A stretch of 13,038 bases of DNA from an uncultured Litorivicinus sp. (lineage in GTDB: Bacteria; Pseudomonadota; Gammaproteobacteria; Pseudomonadales; Litorivicinaceae), in assembly GCA_938091715.1 (NCBI GenBank), contig CALKMT010000144.1, positions 1-13,038 of the forward strand, read 5' to 3'. The position numbers and the translations under genes were made by a program. Numbering within the stretch: position 1 is the first letter of the stretch; each line of letters begins with the position of its first letter. The notes below the pieces were generated by a model. That model did not search any database. It had not been told where the DNA came from and saw only the letters and a list, made by a program, of their open reading frames with translations. Positions 1 through 7,643 of the stretch are shown in pieces.

Positions 1-1176
1 GGCGGCATCGATCAGATTCTTGATGACCATCGAGTCCGACGCCACGCGGTACAGGCTGATTTGAATGCTGCGCACCTTTAAGTCATAGGCGGCCTGGCGC
101 AATAACTCGGTGAAGTGTTCAAATCGGTGATACGGGTAATAGACCAAAACATCCCGCTGGCGGATGGCTTTGAATACGCTGCGTGACACGGCAAACCGGG
201 GATTGTCGATCGCAGGCAGGGGCTTATTTAAGAAGCTCTTGCGGCCCAGCTGCGTGGGAAAGGACATAAAGTCCTTAAAATTGTGATATCGCCCACCGGG
301 GGCCAGGTACTGATCCTCGTCAACTCCGACCGCCAGTTTTAGCGCCGCCAGGGCCTCATCCGGCATTTCCCGGTCATAGACCAAGCGTGACGGGGCGGCT
401 GTCAGGCGCTGATCCAGCGCCGAGTCCATGCGCTCAACCAGGGACATCTCGATCTCGTCCACCAGGTCGTATTCCGCATCCCGGGTAAGTTTCATGGCCC
501 AGGCCTCGGCTTTTTCAGTCCGAATCACGCTGCCAAAAATTTCATGCATCCCCAGCCGGATCACGTTATCCAGCAGGATCAAGGTGCGCTGACGCAGCCC
601 CTTGCCTCGGGGCAATTCGATAAACCGTGCGACTCGATCGGTGGGCAGGCGAATCAATGCGTAGCGATGTTGCTTGTCCCGGGTCAAGCGAACGAACAGG
701 TACCCTTCGTTGTCTGCCAGATCCATCCGCATGTGATGATCCGGACCTAAAAAGAACGGCGCCACGTGGCTCAAAATGTGTTGACGGAAATAGGCCAGGA
801 CCCACTCTTTTTGATCTTCGCGCAACTGGTCCTCGTTGACCAAAAACACCCCCGAGCGCGCCAGTGAGCGGATCACATCGGTGTAAATCGCCTCGAATCG
901 CTCGCTTAGGGAAGTCAGCCGAACCTGCAAGTCCGCCAACAGGCGCTGCTCTTTTTTACGCCGCTCAGATTTGTCTTCGTGCATGGCAATTCGACGACGC
1001 ACATCCGGCATCCGAACACGGAAAAACTCGTCCTGGTTGTTGGAGTAAATACCCAGGAATCGAACCCGTTCAATCAGGGGAACGTTGGGATCACCGGCCT
1101 CTTGCAAGACCCGTTCATTAAAACTTAACCAACTCAGTTCACGCTCGACTCTAGGCGTGGTACCCGATTGAGACAT
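1..1176 (-). CDS. ppk1: Polyphosphate kinase 1, N-terminal 392 residues (3' end outside window)
   Basis: Makes inorganic polyphosphate from the terminal phosphate of ATP, reversibly, at the inner face of the membrane. The frame is open from an ATG at 1174-1176 to the window edge; AAGGAGT lies seven bases upstream of the start. The protein opens with RELSWLSFNERVL and GIYSNNQDEFFRVR. The second motif is the hallmark of the PPK1 N domain, whose Asn (46/47 here) lies at the ATP-binding site in E. coli PPK. By comparison with E. coli, the visible part covers the N domain (about 1-110), the head domain (about 111-325) and the start of C1, ending at SLYRVASDSMVIKNLIDAA. The catalytic histidines lie further downstream and cannot be checked. 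It diverges from phoR, and a Pho-box-like promoter precedes it, so it probably belongs to the phosphate-starvation regulon. Family assignment is firm; activity cannot be judged from a partial gene. Confidence 0.95.
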   Translation of the reverse strand, partial: MSQSGTTPRVERELSWLSFNERVLQEAGDPNVPLIERVRFLGIYSNNQDEFFRVRMPDVRRRIAMHEDKSERRKKEQRLLADLQVRLTSLSERFEAIYTDVIRSLARSGVFLVNEDQLREDQKEWVLAYFRQHILSHVAPFFLGPDHHMRMDLADNEGYLFVRLTRDKQHRYALIRLPTDRVARFIELPRGKGLRQRTLILLDNVIRLGMHEIFGSVIRTEKAEAWAMKLTRDAEYDLVDEIEMSLVERMDSALDQRLTAAPSRLVYDREMPDEALAALKLAVGVDEDQYLAPGGRYHNFKDFMSFPTQLGRKSFLNKPLPAIDNPRFAVSRSVFKAIRQRDVLVYYPYHRFEHFTELLRQAAYDLKVRSIQISLYRVASDSMVIKNLIDAA

Positions 1177-1203
1177 CCCAAACTCCTTGTTACTGCCGAC
1201 GCA

Positions 1204-1237
1204 AAAGTATTTCGAAACTGTGACAACTGTATTAAGG
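1204..1237 (-). promoter_or_regulatory. Putative PhoB-dependent promoter of ppk1 (Pho box and -10)
   Basis: On the minus strand, 1237 to 1220 reads CCTTAATACAGTTGTCAC. By my count it matches the E. coli phoA Pho box at 14 of 18 positions, with the right half (GTTGTCAC) identical and the left half poor. Exactly 10 bases follow before a -10-like TACTTT (1209-1204), the same spacing as in phoA, where the Pho box replaces the -35 element. The predicted transcript would start roughly 20 bases upstream of the ppk1 ATG. The weak left half keeps confidence moderate. The element would fall inside phoR if phoR began at its furthest upstream codon (1187), but it is intergenic with the start chosen here. 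Confidence 0.45.
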
Positions 1238-1267
1238 TCAGCGCGACAGATCGATGGACTTAACCCT

Positions 1268-2581
1268 TTGAACAAAGCCACCCGCTCACTGATTCGCGAC
1301 GGCAGCATACTGCTGGCTCTGTGGGTTGTGCTGTGGGCAATGACTGGAAACCTATGGGTCTCCGGCACTCTGGTCGCTATCGCCGGATGGTTACAATCTG
1401 CCCGGGCCCGAGTCTTGATCCATCGCTTCATACAGGATCAGGACCTGTCGGTACTGCCTTTATTAAATTCGCCCGAAAGCGATGTAGCCTACATCACGCA
1501 ACAACAGCAACGCCAAATGCTTCGCCAGCGCGACCGGCTGCAAGAACAGCTCGAGCAGATCAACACCGCCCTGCGCTCGGTTGACCGAGGATTTGTGTTG
1601 TTGGGCGATCAAAACCAATTGCGCTGGTTCAACGTCGGGGCCGAGCGTTATCTGGGCCTCAGCCGCGTGGATTTAGGCAAGCCGTTAGATCAATACCTGC
1701 GTGATCCAGCCTTTGGCCCGATGATGGGGCCCATCACCAGCAATCAGTTGGTGGTCGCCCCCTCACCCAAGGATCCCGAACGGACCTTTGAATACAACGC
1801 CTTTCCCGATGGCGAGCAGGGCAAGGTCATTATCGTGCGCGACGTGACCCGACTGCGTCAGCTGGAACAGACCCGCAGCGATTTTGCCAGCAACGTGTCC
1901 CACGAGCTGAAAACGCCATTGACCGTGATCAAGGGCTACGCCGAGCAGTTAGGGGACATGGCCGAGCAGTTGCCCCAGCCGGTGGGCAAAGCCATTCACC
2001 AGATCCAAAATCAAAGCGCACGCATGCAAGACATTGTTGAAGACCTGCTGTGGCTGAATCGACTCGAAAGCACCCAACTGGTGGACCCCACCGCACTTCA
2101 ATTGGACACCTTGTTTCAACAGGTCCGGGAAGAGGCACTGGTCTTGGCCCAAACCTTGAACCGAACCCCGGACATTCGAATTGAAGTGGATGAGCGCGGT
2201 TTGAACGGCAACCACCGAGAAATCCTGACCGCCGCCCGTAATCTGACCTTTAACGCCCTGCGTTACGGCCCACCGGACGTACAAATTGACATGGTCTGGC
2301 GTGTCCGAGAGGACCGCGCCGAGTTAATGGTCAAGGACAATGGCATGGGCATACCCCGCAGCCATATCCGGAGAATCACAGAGCGCTTTTACCGGGTGGA
2401 TCCGGGGCGTGATCGGGAAAGCGGTGGCACAGGATTGGGCTTGGCGATTGTCAAACACGTGGCCGAGCGCCATGGTGGTAAATTGCGGGTGCGCAGCTTG
2501 GTCGGCAAGGGCAGCGAATTTATCTGCCAATTCCCACTGGAACGCCTGGTCGAGCCCCCTAAACCGGTGGTAGTCGACTAG
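1268..2581 (+). CDS. phoR: Phosphate regulon sensor histidine kinase PhoR
   Basis: Inner-membrane kinase that senses phosphate status through the Pst transporter and PhoU, and phosphorylates or dephosphorylates PhoB. With the start used here (437 residues): two membrane helices at about 15-42, a charged coiled linker, a PAS-like domain (about 95-195) ending in VIIVRDVTRLRQLEQ, the H-box SHELKTPL with phospho-accepting His212, N-box around Asn325/Asn329, G1 box DNGMGIP (357-363), F-box ERFYRVD and G2 box GGTGLGL. The short periplasmic loop and the RLTERFYRVD-type F-box are typical of PhoR; E. coli PhoR has 431 residues. The start is uncertain. The frame is open back to a TTG at 1187, but that would add 27 residues and run over the ppk1 promoter. 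TTG 1268 has a weak GGA nine bases upstream and fits the family length; GTG 1220 is another option. There is no phoB beside it, which is unusual. Its 3' end overlaps cysZ by 23 bases, tail to tail. Confidence 0.93.
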   Translation: MNKATRSLIRDGSILLALWVVLWAMTGNLWVSGTLVAIAGWLQSARARVLIHRFIQDQDLSVLPLLNSPESDVAYITQQQQRQMLRQRDRLQEQLEQINTALRSVDRGFVLLGDQNQLRWFNVGAERYLGLSRVDLGKPLDQYLRDPAFGPMMGPITSNQLVVAPSPKDPERTFEYNAFPDGEQGKVIIVRDVTRLRQLEQTRSDFASNVSHELKTPLTVIKGYAEQLGDMAEQLPQPVGKAIHQIQNQSARMQDIVEDLLWLNRLESTQLVDPTALQLDTLFQQVREEALVLAQTLNRTPDIRIEVDERGLNGNHREILTAARNLTFNALRYGPPDVQIDMVWRVREDRAELMVKDNGMGIPRSHIRRITERFYRVDPGRDRESGGTGLGLAIVKHVAERHGGKLRVRSLVGKGSEFICQFPLERLVEPPKPVVVD

Positions 2582-3287
2582 GCTGGCGGCGGTTTTCCAC
2601 ACCCCAGGCGGTGGCACCAGCGACCGCAGCACTGGGCACGATTAGATTGACCAGCGGCACCGAGAGCAACATCAATACGCACAACCCGAACAGGCCGCTG
2701 TCGAACGGTTCTGACCACAATTCAGCCCGGGTACGTTGCAACGCCAGGCCATGGTTGTCATTCAAATAGTCCCGATACTCGATCGCCATGACCCAGGCCC
2801 CAAAGGCCAGCCACAAGAATGGGCTGAGCAGGTTAATCACCGGAATCACGGATAGGGCAAGCAACAACAGGGCACGAGGCAAATACCACAGCCATTTCGA
2901 CCCCTCTCGTAACAGTGTTCGCACCATCACTTCGGACAAGGACTCGTCAGGCAAGCACGCCTGTGGATCCAAGTGGCGCTCGACCTTTTCGGCCAAAATT
3001 CCATAAAACGGGGCGGCGATAAATCCATTGATGACGGTAAAGCCAAAAACAAAGAGCACCAATGCAAGGATTAATGCCAAGGGCTGAATCAGCCAGGTCA
3101 GCCAATCCAAATAACTGGGCAGGTATTGACCGGCCGCCACCACCCAGCCGCCTAGGGCACTGAACAAGGTCACCACCAGTAAAACGAAGACCGCCAAATT
3201 GACGGCCATCGGCACCAACACAAATCGCTTTAACCCAGGGGTCAGCAGCAGTTCAAACCCGCGGATCAGCGATCGAAGGCCTTTCAC
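2559..3287 (-). CDS. cysZ: Sulfate uptake permease CysZ (EI24 family)
   Basis: Inner-membrane protein of the EI24/CysZ family; the E. coli member imports sulfate for cysteine synthesis. The 242-residue product shares the family's conserved stretches: an N-terminal amphipathic segment plus RFVLVPMAVN, the helix pair around 27-90, IAAPFYGILAEKVE (90-103), WYLPRALLLLAL, AWVMAIEYRDYLNDNH (164-179) and PLVNLIVPSAAVAGATAWG (211-229). E. coli CysZ has 253 residues. The GTG start at 3285-3287 shares four bases with the phoU stop (GTGA), with no clear ribosome binding site of its own, so translation is probably coupled to phoU. This makes cysZ the last gene of the pst-phoU series, a notable partner because it carries another oxyanion. 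The C-terminus overlaps the end of phoR on the other strand. Family is clear; sulfate as substrate is taken from the family. Confidence 0.9.
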   Translation of the reverse strand: MKGLRSLIRGFELLLTPGLKRFVLVPMAVNLAVFVLLVVTLFSALGGWVVAAGQYLPSYLDWLTWLIQPLALILALVLFVFGFTVINGFIAAPFYGILAEKVERHLDPQACLPDESLSEVMVRTLLREGSKWLWYLPRALLLLALSVIPVINLLSPFLWLAFGAWVMAIEYRDYLNDNHGLALQRTRAELWSEPFDSGLFGLCVLMLLSVPLVNLIVPSAAVAGATAWGVENRRQPSRLPPV

Positions 3288-4009
3288 TCGTCGACGAGGT
3301 TCTGCATGTCCGTTTCAGACACGTCATCGTGGCGAATGTCCTTGCCACGAACCGCATAGATCAGCTGCTCGGAAATATTGGTCGCATGATCCCCAATACG
3401 CTCTAGCGATCGGAACACCCACAACAATTTGACCACTCGGCCAATCGAACGTGGGTCCTCGATCATAAAGGTCACCATCGCCCGTACTGAAGCTTCGTAG
3501 TCCGAATCAATGGCCTTGTCATCGGTGCGCACCTCGTTGGCCTCATCGGCGTCCAAACGGACAAAGCTGTCGACCGCACGCTTGACCAAGTCCGCGACCT
3601 GACGGCCCAGGCTGACCGACAGATTCAAGGCCGCCGCAGGCGGCGGATCGCTGGCCATTTCGCCAGCCAAGCGGCCCACTTTGTGGGCCTCGTCGCCCAT
3701 GCGCTCCAAATCCCGAACGATCTTGGAGATCGCCATCACCACGCGCAAATCCGCCGCCGCAGGTTGGCGTAAGGCGATGATATTCATGACCTCTCGGTCC
3801 ACCACCAGCTCAAAGGCGTTGATCTGCTGCTCGCCCTGTTCCAGGCTAGAAATGGCCGATGAATCCATCGACTCAAGCGCACTAATGGCGGTGCGTAGAT
3901 TCCGCTCGACCAAACCCGCCATTTTCAAAACGTGGGTTCGCAACGTTTCCAACTCTTCGTTGAACTGGCTGGAAATGTGCTGATTCAGGTCTGACGACTT
4001 AAGGTCCAT
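3284..4009 (-). CDS. phoU: Phosphate signaling protein PhoU
   Basis: Cytoplasmic helical protein that links the Pst transporter to PhoR and keeps the Pho regulon off when phosphate is ample. The 241-residue product has the expected two PhoU repeats. Each carries the conserved acidic metal-binding pattern: DLERMGDEAHKV (100-111) in the first and SLERIGDHATNI (201-212) in the second. The opening (SDLNQHISSQFNEELETLRTHV cut to its pattern: a helix ending in E-L-E-x-L-R) also matches PhoU. The ATG at 4009 lies six bases after the pstB stop, with a weak GGA inside the end of pstB, so pstB and phoU are cotranscribed. The stop overlaps the cysZ start by four bases. Length and motifs are complete, with nothing unusual in the protein. 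Confidence 0.96.
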   Translation of the reverse strand: MDLKSSDLNQHISSQFNEELETLRTHVLKMAGLVERNLRTAISALESMDSSAISSLEQGEQQINAFELVVDREVMNIIALRQPAAADLRVVMAISKIVRDLERMGDEAHKVGRLAGEMASDPPPAAALNLSVSLGRQVADLVKRAVDSFVRLDADEANEVRTDDKAIDSDYEASVRAMVTFMIEDPRSIGRVVKLLWVFRSLERIGDHATNISEQLIYAVRGKDIRHDDVSETDMQNLVDE

Positions 4010-4015
4010 GGTGTT

Positions 4016-4867
4016 TTATCCAAAACGTCCGGTGATGTAGTCCTGCGTCAGGCTGTGCTGAGGCGAGGTAAAGATTTGCTTGGTCGGGCCCACCTCGACC
4101 AGACGACCCAGGTGGAAATAGGCCGTGCGATCAGAAACTCGCGCCGCCTGTTGCATAGAGTGGGTCACGATCACAATGGTGAACTGGCTCGACAGATCGT
4201 GAATTAACTCCTCGATCCGGGCCGTGGCGATCGGGTCCAGCGCCGAGCAAGGCTCGTCCATCAGGATCACCTCGGGGCTAACGGCAATGGCCCGGGCGAT
4301 ACACAACCGCTGTTGTTGACCGCCGGACAATCCAGTACCGGGTTGATCCAAACGATCTTTGGCCTCGTCCCACAGACCTGCACGGGTCAAGGACTGCTCG
4401 ACCACTTCGTCCAATTCGGCTTTGGAATCCACCAAGCCGTGGATGCGAGGGCCGTAGGCCACATTGTCATAAATACTTTTCGGGAAGGGGTTGGGCTTTT
4501 GGAAGACCATGCCGACCCGGGCGCGCAGGGGCACCACGTCAATGCTGGGGTCATAAATGTCCTGACCGTCCAGCATAATGGAGCCACCGACACGGCAAAT
4601 GTCGATGGTGTCATTCATACGGTTCAGACAACGCAAAAAAGTCGACTTACCGCAACCTGAAGGCCCAATAAATGACACAACTTCGTTCGCCCCGATGTCG
4701 ATGCTGACGTTCATGATGGCTTGTTTTTCGCCATAAAACACATCGACGTTGCCGGCAGTCATCCGGGGATCGTCGTGGCCAGGAGTGCCCACGGTTTGGA
4801 AATCGTCATGATCCCACGCAACATCCGCCGTACCTGTAGTTCTCGTATTTTCCATAGTTGCTTCCAC
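4016..4867 (-). CDS. pstB: Phosphate ABC transporter ATP-binding protein PstB
   Basis: Cytoplasmic ATPase that powers high-affinity phosphate import through PstC/PstA. All ABC motifs are present in the 283-residue product: Walker A GPSGCGKST (68-76), Q-loop Gln123 in VFQKPNPFP, signature LSGGQQQR (180-187), Walker B ILMDEP (201-206), D-loop SALDP and switch His236. FQKPNPFPKSIYDNVAYGPR is characteristic of PstB. The first 35 or so residues are a poorly conserved, acidic extension, so the protein is longer than the usual 250-260 residues. The start chosen is GTG 4867, with TAGGAGAG just upstream (part of it being the pstA stop). ATG 4855, four codons on, is an alternative. The gap to pstA is 12 bases, so the genes form one operon. 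Confidence 0.97.
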   Translation of the reverse strand: MEATMENTRTTGTADVAWDHDDFQTVGTPGHDDPRMTAGNVDVFYGEKQAIMNVSIDIGANEVVSFIGPSGCGKSTFLRCLNRMNDTIDICRVGGSIMLDGQDIYDPSIDVVPLRARVGMVFQKPNPFPKSIYDNVAYGPRIHGLVDSKAELDEVVEQSLTRAGLWDEAKDRLDQPGTGLSGGQQQRLCIARAIAVSPEVILMDEPCSALDPIATARIEELIHDLSSQFTIVIVTHSMQQAARVSDRTAYFHLGRLVEVGPTKQIFTSPQHSLTQDYITGRFG

Positions 4868-4879
4868 AGTCTTTCTCTC

Positions 4880-6184
4880 CTACCAACGACGCTCGAACTT
4901 CTTGCGAAGAACGACGGCGGCCGCATTCATGACGACCAAAAAGGACAATAGGGCAATGATCGCAGCACTGGTCTTGGCCACAAACATACGCTCGGCCGAG
5001 TCTGCCCACATATAGATTTGTACAGGCAAAGCGGTCGACGGACTAAAAATCCCCGACGGCGCGTCTACCACAAAGGCTACCATGCCAATCATCAGCAATG
5101 GAGCGGTTTCGCCTAACGCCTGCGCCATACCAATAATGGTACCGGTTAACATGCCAGGCAGCGCCAGCGGTAGCACGTGGTGAGTGACCACCTGAACTCG
5201 GCTGGCACCCATGCCCAGCGCCGCATCACGGATACTCGGGGGCACCGCTTTGAGGGCCGCACGGCTGGAAATAATGATCGTCGGCAGCGTCATCAGCGCC
5301 AATACAAACCCGCCAACGATGGGCCAACTGCGCTGAAAGCCAAATACGTTAATAAAGACCGCCGCGCCCAAAATTCCGTAAACCACCGAGGGCACCGCAG
5401 CCAGGTTGTTAATGTTGACCTCGATCACATCCGTGATCCGATTCTTGGGCGCGAACTCCTCAAGGTAAACCGCGGCCGCCACACCAATGGGGAAGGCCAG
5501 CGATAAACAAACCGCCAAGGTTAGTAGCGAACCAATGACGGCACCTTTGATGCCGGCGAGCTCGGGGTTACGTGAATCCGATCCGGTAAAGATGTAGTCG
5601 CTCAGCTTGTACTCGATCCGGCCCTCGGCTTGAAGCCGATCGATCATGTCCATCTGGTTGTCTTTAACGCGGCGGCGACGCTCTTCGGTGGCCTTGGTAA
5701 TGAACCCACGTAGGTACGAATCGGCATCATCGTCCACGGCGAACTGAATCGACATGCGCGTGCCTAAAATGCTGGGATCCTCGAGGATCATGTCTCTTAG
5801 GCGATTGGTGGCACCGGTCGACACCAACTTGAAGGCGGCCCGCTGGTCGGCTCTAGATTCGGCACCGGTGGCTTCATAGATCGCCAATTGCATGACCCGA
5901 CGGGGATTACCGGCAAACAAGGAATCCACCGACGCATCGCCCATCGGATCCAGCAGTTCACGATCCAGGTCTACTTCAAGCGTGACGTAGTGCTGGAAGA
6001 ATCCAGGAATGCCCTTTTGCAAGATGTTGGCCATAAACAAGACCAAGAACACCAGCGCAGATCCAATGGCGAGTTTGCCGTACATCTGAAAACGGCGCTC
6101 GCGACGATAACGAGCTCCGACCGATGCTGCGACCCGTTCGGTCGCCTGCTGCGGCGACAGCATTTCCTTAGTCGTATTGTTCAC
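4880..6184 (-). CDS. pstA: Phosphate ABC transporter permease PstA, long form
   Basis: One of the two channel subunits of the Pst importer, in the inner membrane. The 434-residue product is much longer than E. coli PstA (about 296). After a basic N-terminus and a membrane helix at about 36-54 comes an extra periplasmic stretch of roughly 155 residues (57-212), the type of region found in PstA proteins with the DUF3333 domain. The standard permease domain then starts at GAVIGSLLTLAVCLSLAFP. The cytoplasmic EAA loop that contacts PstB is at about 318-344 (IRDAALGMGASRVQVV, then LPLALPG), and the C-terminus is RKKFERRW. The start at GTG 6184 overlaps the end of pstC by 17 bases and has only a weak purine-rich site. 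ATG 6163 would shorten it by seven residues, but its AAGGA is too close to work well. Confidence 0.95.
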   Translation of the reverse strand: MNNTTKEMLSPQQATERVAASVGARYRRERRFQMYGKLAIGSALVFLVLFMANILQKGIPGFFQHYVTLEVDLDRELLDPMGDASVDSLFAGNPRRVMQLAIYEATGAESRADQRAAFKLVSTGATNRLRDMILEDPSILGTRMSIQFAVDDDADSYLRGFITKATEERRRRVKDNQMDMIDRLQAEGRIEYKLSDYIFTGSDSRNPELAGIKGAVIGSLLTLAVCLSLAFPIGVAAAVYLEEFAPKNRITDVIEVNINNLAAVPSVVYGILGAAVFINVFGFQRSWPIVGGFVLALMTLPTIIISSRAALKAVPPSIRDAALGMGASRVQVVTHHVLPLALPGMLTGTIIGMAQALGETAPLLMIGMVAFVVDAPSGIFSPSTALPVQIYMWADSAERMFVAKTSAAIIALLSFLVVMNAAAVVLRKKFERRW

Positions 6185-7547
6185 GATATTTCTTCACTAT
6201 TCGGATGGCGAGTACGTTAAGTGCCAGCGTGACGGTAATCAGCGTCAGCGCCAACGCGAAGGCAGACAGGGTCATCGGTGAGTTAAAGCTTTGATCACCC
6301 TTCAAAATTGTCACGATTTGGCTGGTAACCGTGGTCACCGCTTCGAGCGGGTTGGCGGTCAAATTAGCCGCCAGACCAGCGGCCATGACCACAATCATGG
6401 TCTCACCCACCGCCCGAGATACCGCCAGCAGAATCGCACCGACGATGCCGGGCAATGCGGCCGGCAAAATAACCTGACGAATGGCTTCGGACTTGGTGGA
6501 ACCCAGTCCGTAGGCCGCATCGCGCAATGACTGGGGCACGGCGTTAATCACGTCATCAGACAATGAACTGACAAAAGGAATGATCATGACACCCATCACA
6601 ACGCCGGCCGCCAAGGCCGACTCGGAACTGGCTGACATACCCACCGAGGCAAACAGGTCTTTGAACAGGGGCGCCACGGTCAGGGCGGCGAAAAACCCGT
6701 ACACCACGGTGGGAATACCGGCCAGGATCTCCATCAGGGGCTTGACGATTGCGCGCAATCGGGGGCCTGCGTATTCACTCAAAAAGATAGCGCTGAACAA
6801 ACCGGTGGGAACGGCCACAATCAAGGCAATGGCCGAGATCAAAGCCGTGCCGGCAAACAGGGGAATCGCTCCATAGGCTGACTCGCCGCTGTCCGCGTTT
6901 TCACCAAAGTTTGCCTTGGGAATCCAGTCCAATCCGAAAAAGAACTCCATTGGACTGACCATGCCAAAGAACTTTATCGACTCGAACAAGACCGAGAAAA
7001 CGATGCCAACGGTGGTCAAAATCGCCACGATCGAACAGGCCACCAGCACGGCCATGATGACATTTTCGACCGCGTTTCTGGCCCGAAACTCCAGGCCGAC
7101 CTGCTTGTAAGCAAAAAACCCAAGCACGGCACAGGTGCCGAGCACCGCCGCACTCATCAGGTTTTGCGAGCTGCGCTCAAACCCAGCCCAAGCACCGGCG
7201 GCTTGCATCACCCATTCAGGTGGCGTGCCGACCACGTTGCCCTGGGCCACGTTTTTAATCTGTGTGAAGAACACGTCTTCAATGAAATTCTCGGGTCGCT
7301 CGGCCGGGAAGTAACTGGCCACTAACGCCCGTAAGATGCTGTCTTCCAAGCCAATCCACAGAACCATTAACACCAGGGCAGGCAACAAGGCGGCCACGCC
7401 GGCCCAGACCCCGTAATAATGTGGCAACGAATGCATTGAGCGGATGCCCGAAGCTCGTTGGCCTTGGCTCAGGATCGCGCGTCGGCCCAAAACAAAATAC
7501 GTGACGGCCAGAGCGAGCAACACCAGTAAGACAAGGTTCGTTGGCAT
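6168..7547 (-). CDS. pstC: Phosphate ABC transporter permease PstC, long form
   Basis: Second channel subunit of the Pst importer. The 459-residue product is longer than E. coli PstC (319). It has an additional N-terminal part with helices at about 4-20 and 47-66, a periplasmic region at about 75-125 and another helix at 129-146 before the usual core. The core begins near 160 and includes FFGLDWIP, the segment ILAGIPTVVYGFFA and the EAA loop LRDAAYGLGSTKSEAIRQV (341-359). The start is ATG 7547, with GGAG six bases upstream. The frame is open 54 bases further back to GTG 7601, but that stretch is the terminator hairpin and has no ribosome binding site. The pairing of a long PstC with a long PstA suggests that the two extra regions belong together. 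Confidence 0.95.
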   Translation of the reverse strand: MPTNLVLLVLLALAVTYFVLGRRAILSQGQRASGIRSMHSLPHYYGVWAGVAALLPALVLMVLWIGLEDSILRALVASYFPAERPENFIEDVFFTQIKNVAQGNVVGTPPEWVMQAAGAWAGFERSSQNLMSAAVLGTCAVLGFFAYKQVGLEFRARNAVENVIMAVLVACSIVAILTTVGIVFSVLFESIKFFGMVSPMEFFFGLDWIPKANFGENADSGESAYGAIPLFAGTALISAIALIVAVPTGLFSAIFLSEYAGPRLRAIVKPLMEILAGIPTVVYGFFAALTVAPLFKDLFASVGMSASSESALAAGVVMGVMIIPFVSSLSDDVINAVPQSLRDAAYGLGSTKSEAIRQVILPAALPGIVGAILLAVSRAVGETMIVVMAAGLAANLTANPLEAVTTVTSQIVTILKGDQSFNSPMTLSAFALALTLITVTLALNVLAIRIVKKYREQYD

Positions 7548-7565
7548 GTGTGTCTCCAAATTACT

Positions 7566-7597
7566 AAAAAAGCTGACCGAGGGTTTCTCGGCCAGCT
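7566..7597 (-). terminator. Intrinsic terminator / attenuator between pstS and pstC
   Basis: On the minus strand an 11-bp stem (7597-7587 with 7581-7571, one G-T wobble) encloses a five-base loop (AAACC) and is followed by six T residues (7571-7566). It lies 47 bases after the pstS stop and 18 bases before the pstC ATG. Since pstC has no obvious promoter of its own, it probably acts as a partial terminator, giving much more of the binding protein than of the membrane and ATPase subunits. Confidence 0.85.
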
Positions 7598-7643
7598 TCA
7601 CATCTGATTGTTACCGCTAGTGTAACTTAAGATGACAGTTTTG

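Noticed and set aside
1254..1271. A five-codon frame (MDLTL) whose stop overlaps the TTG start of phoR, a possible leader peptide.
   Set aside because: No ribosome binding site at a usable distance; frames this short occur often by chance.
7548..7601. An earlier GTG start for pstC at 7601.
   Set aside because: The added 18 codons are the terminator hairpin and T tract. ATG 7547 has a proper GGAG site and begins directly with a membrane helix.
7621..7638. A perfect Pho half-site CTGTCAT (7638-7632, minus strand) just after pstS.
   Set aside because: The second half-site at the required 11-base spacing is poor and no -10 follows at the right distance. Likely chance.
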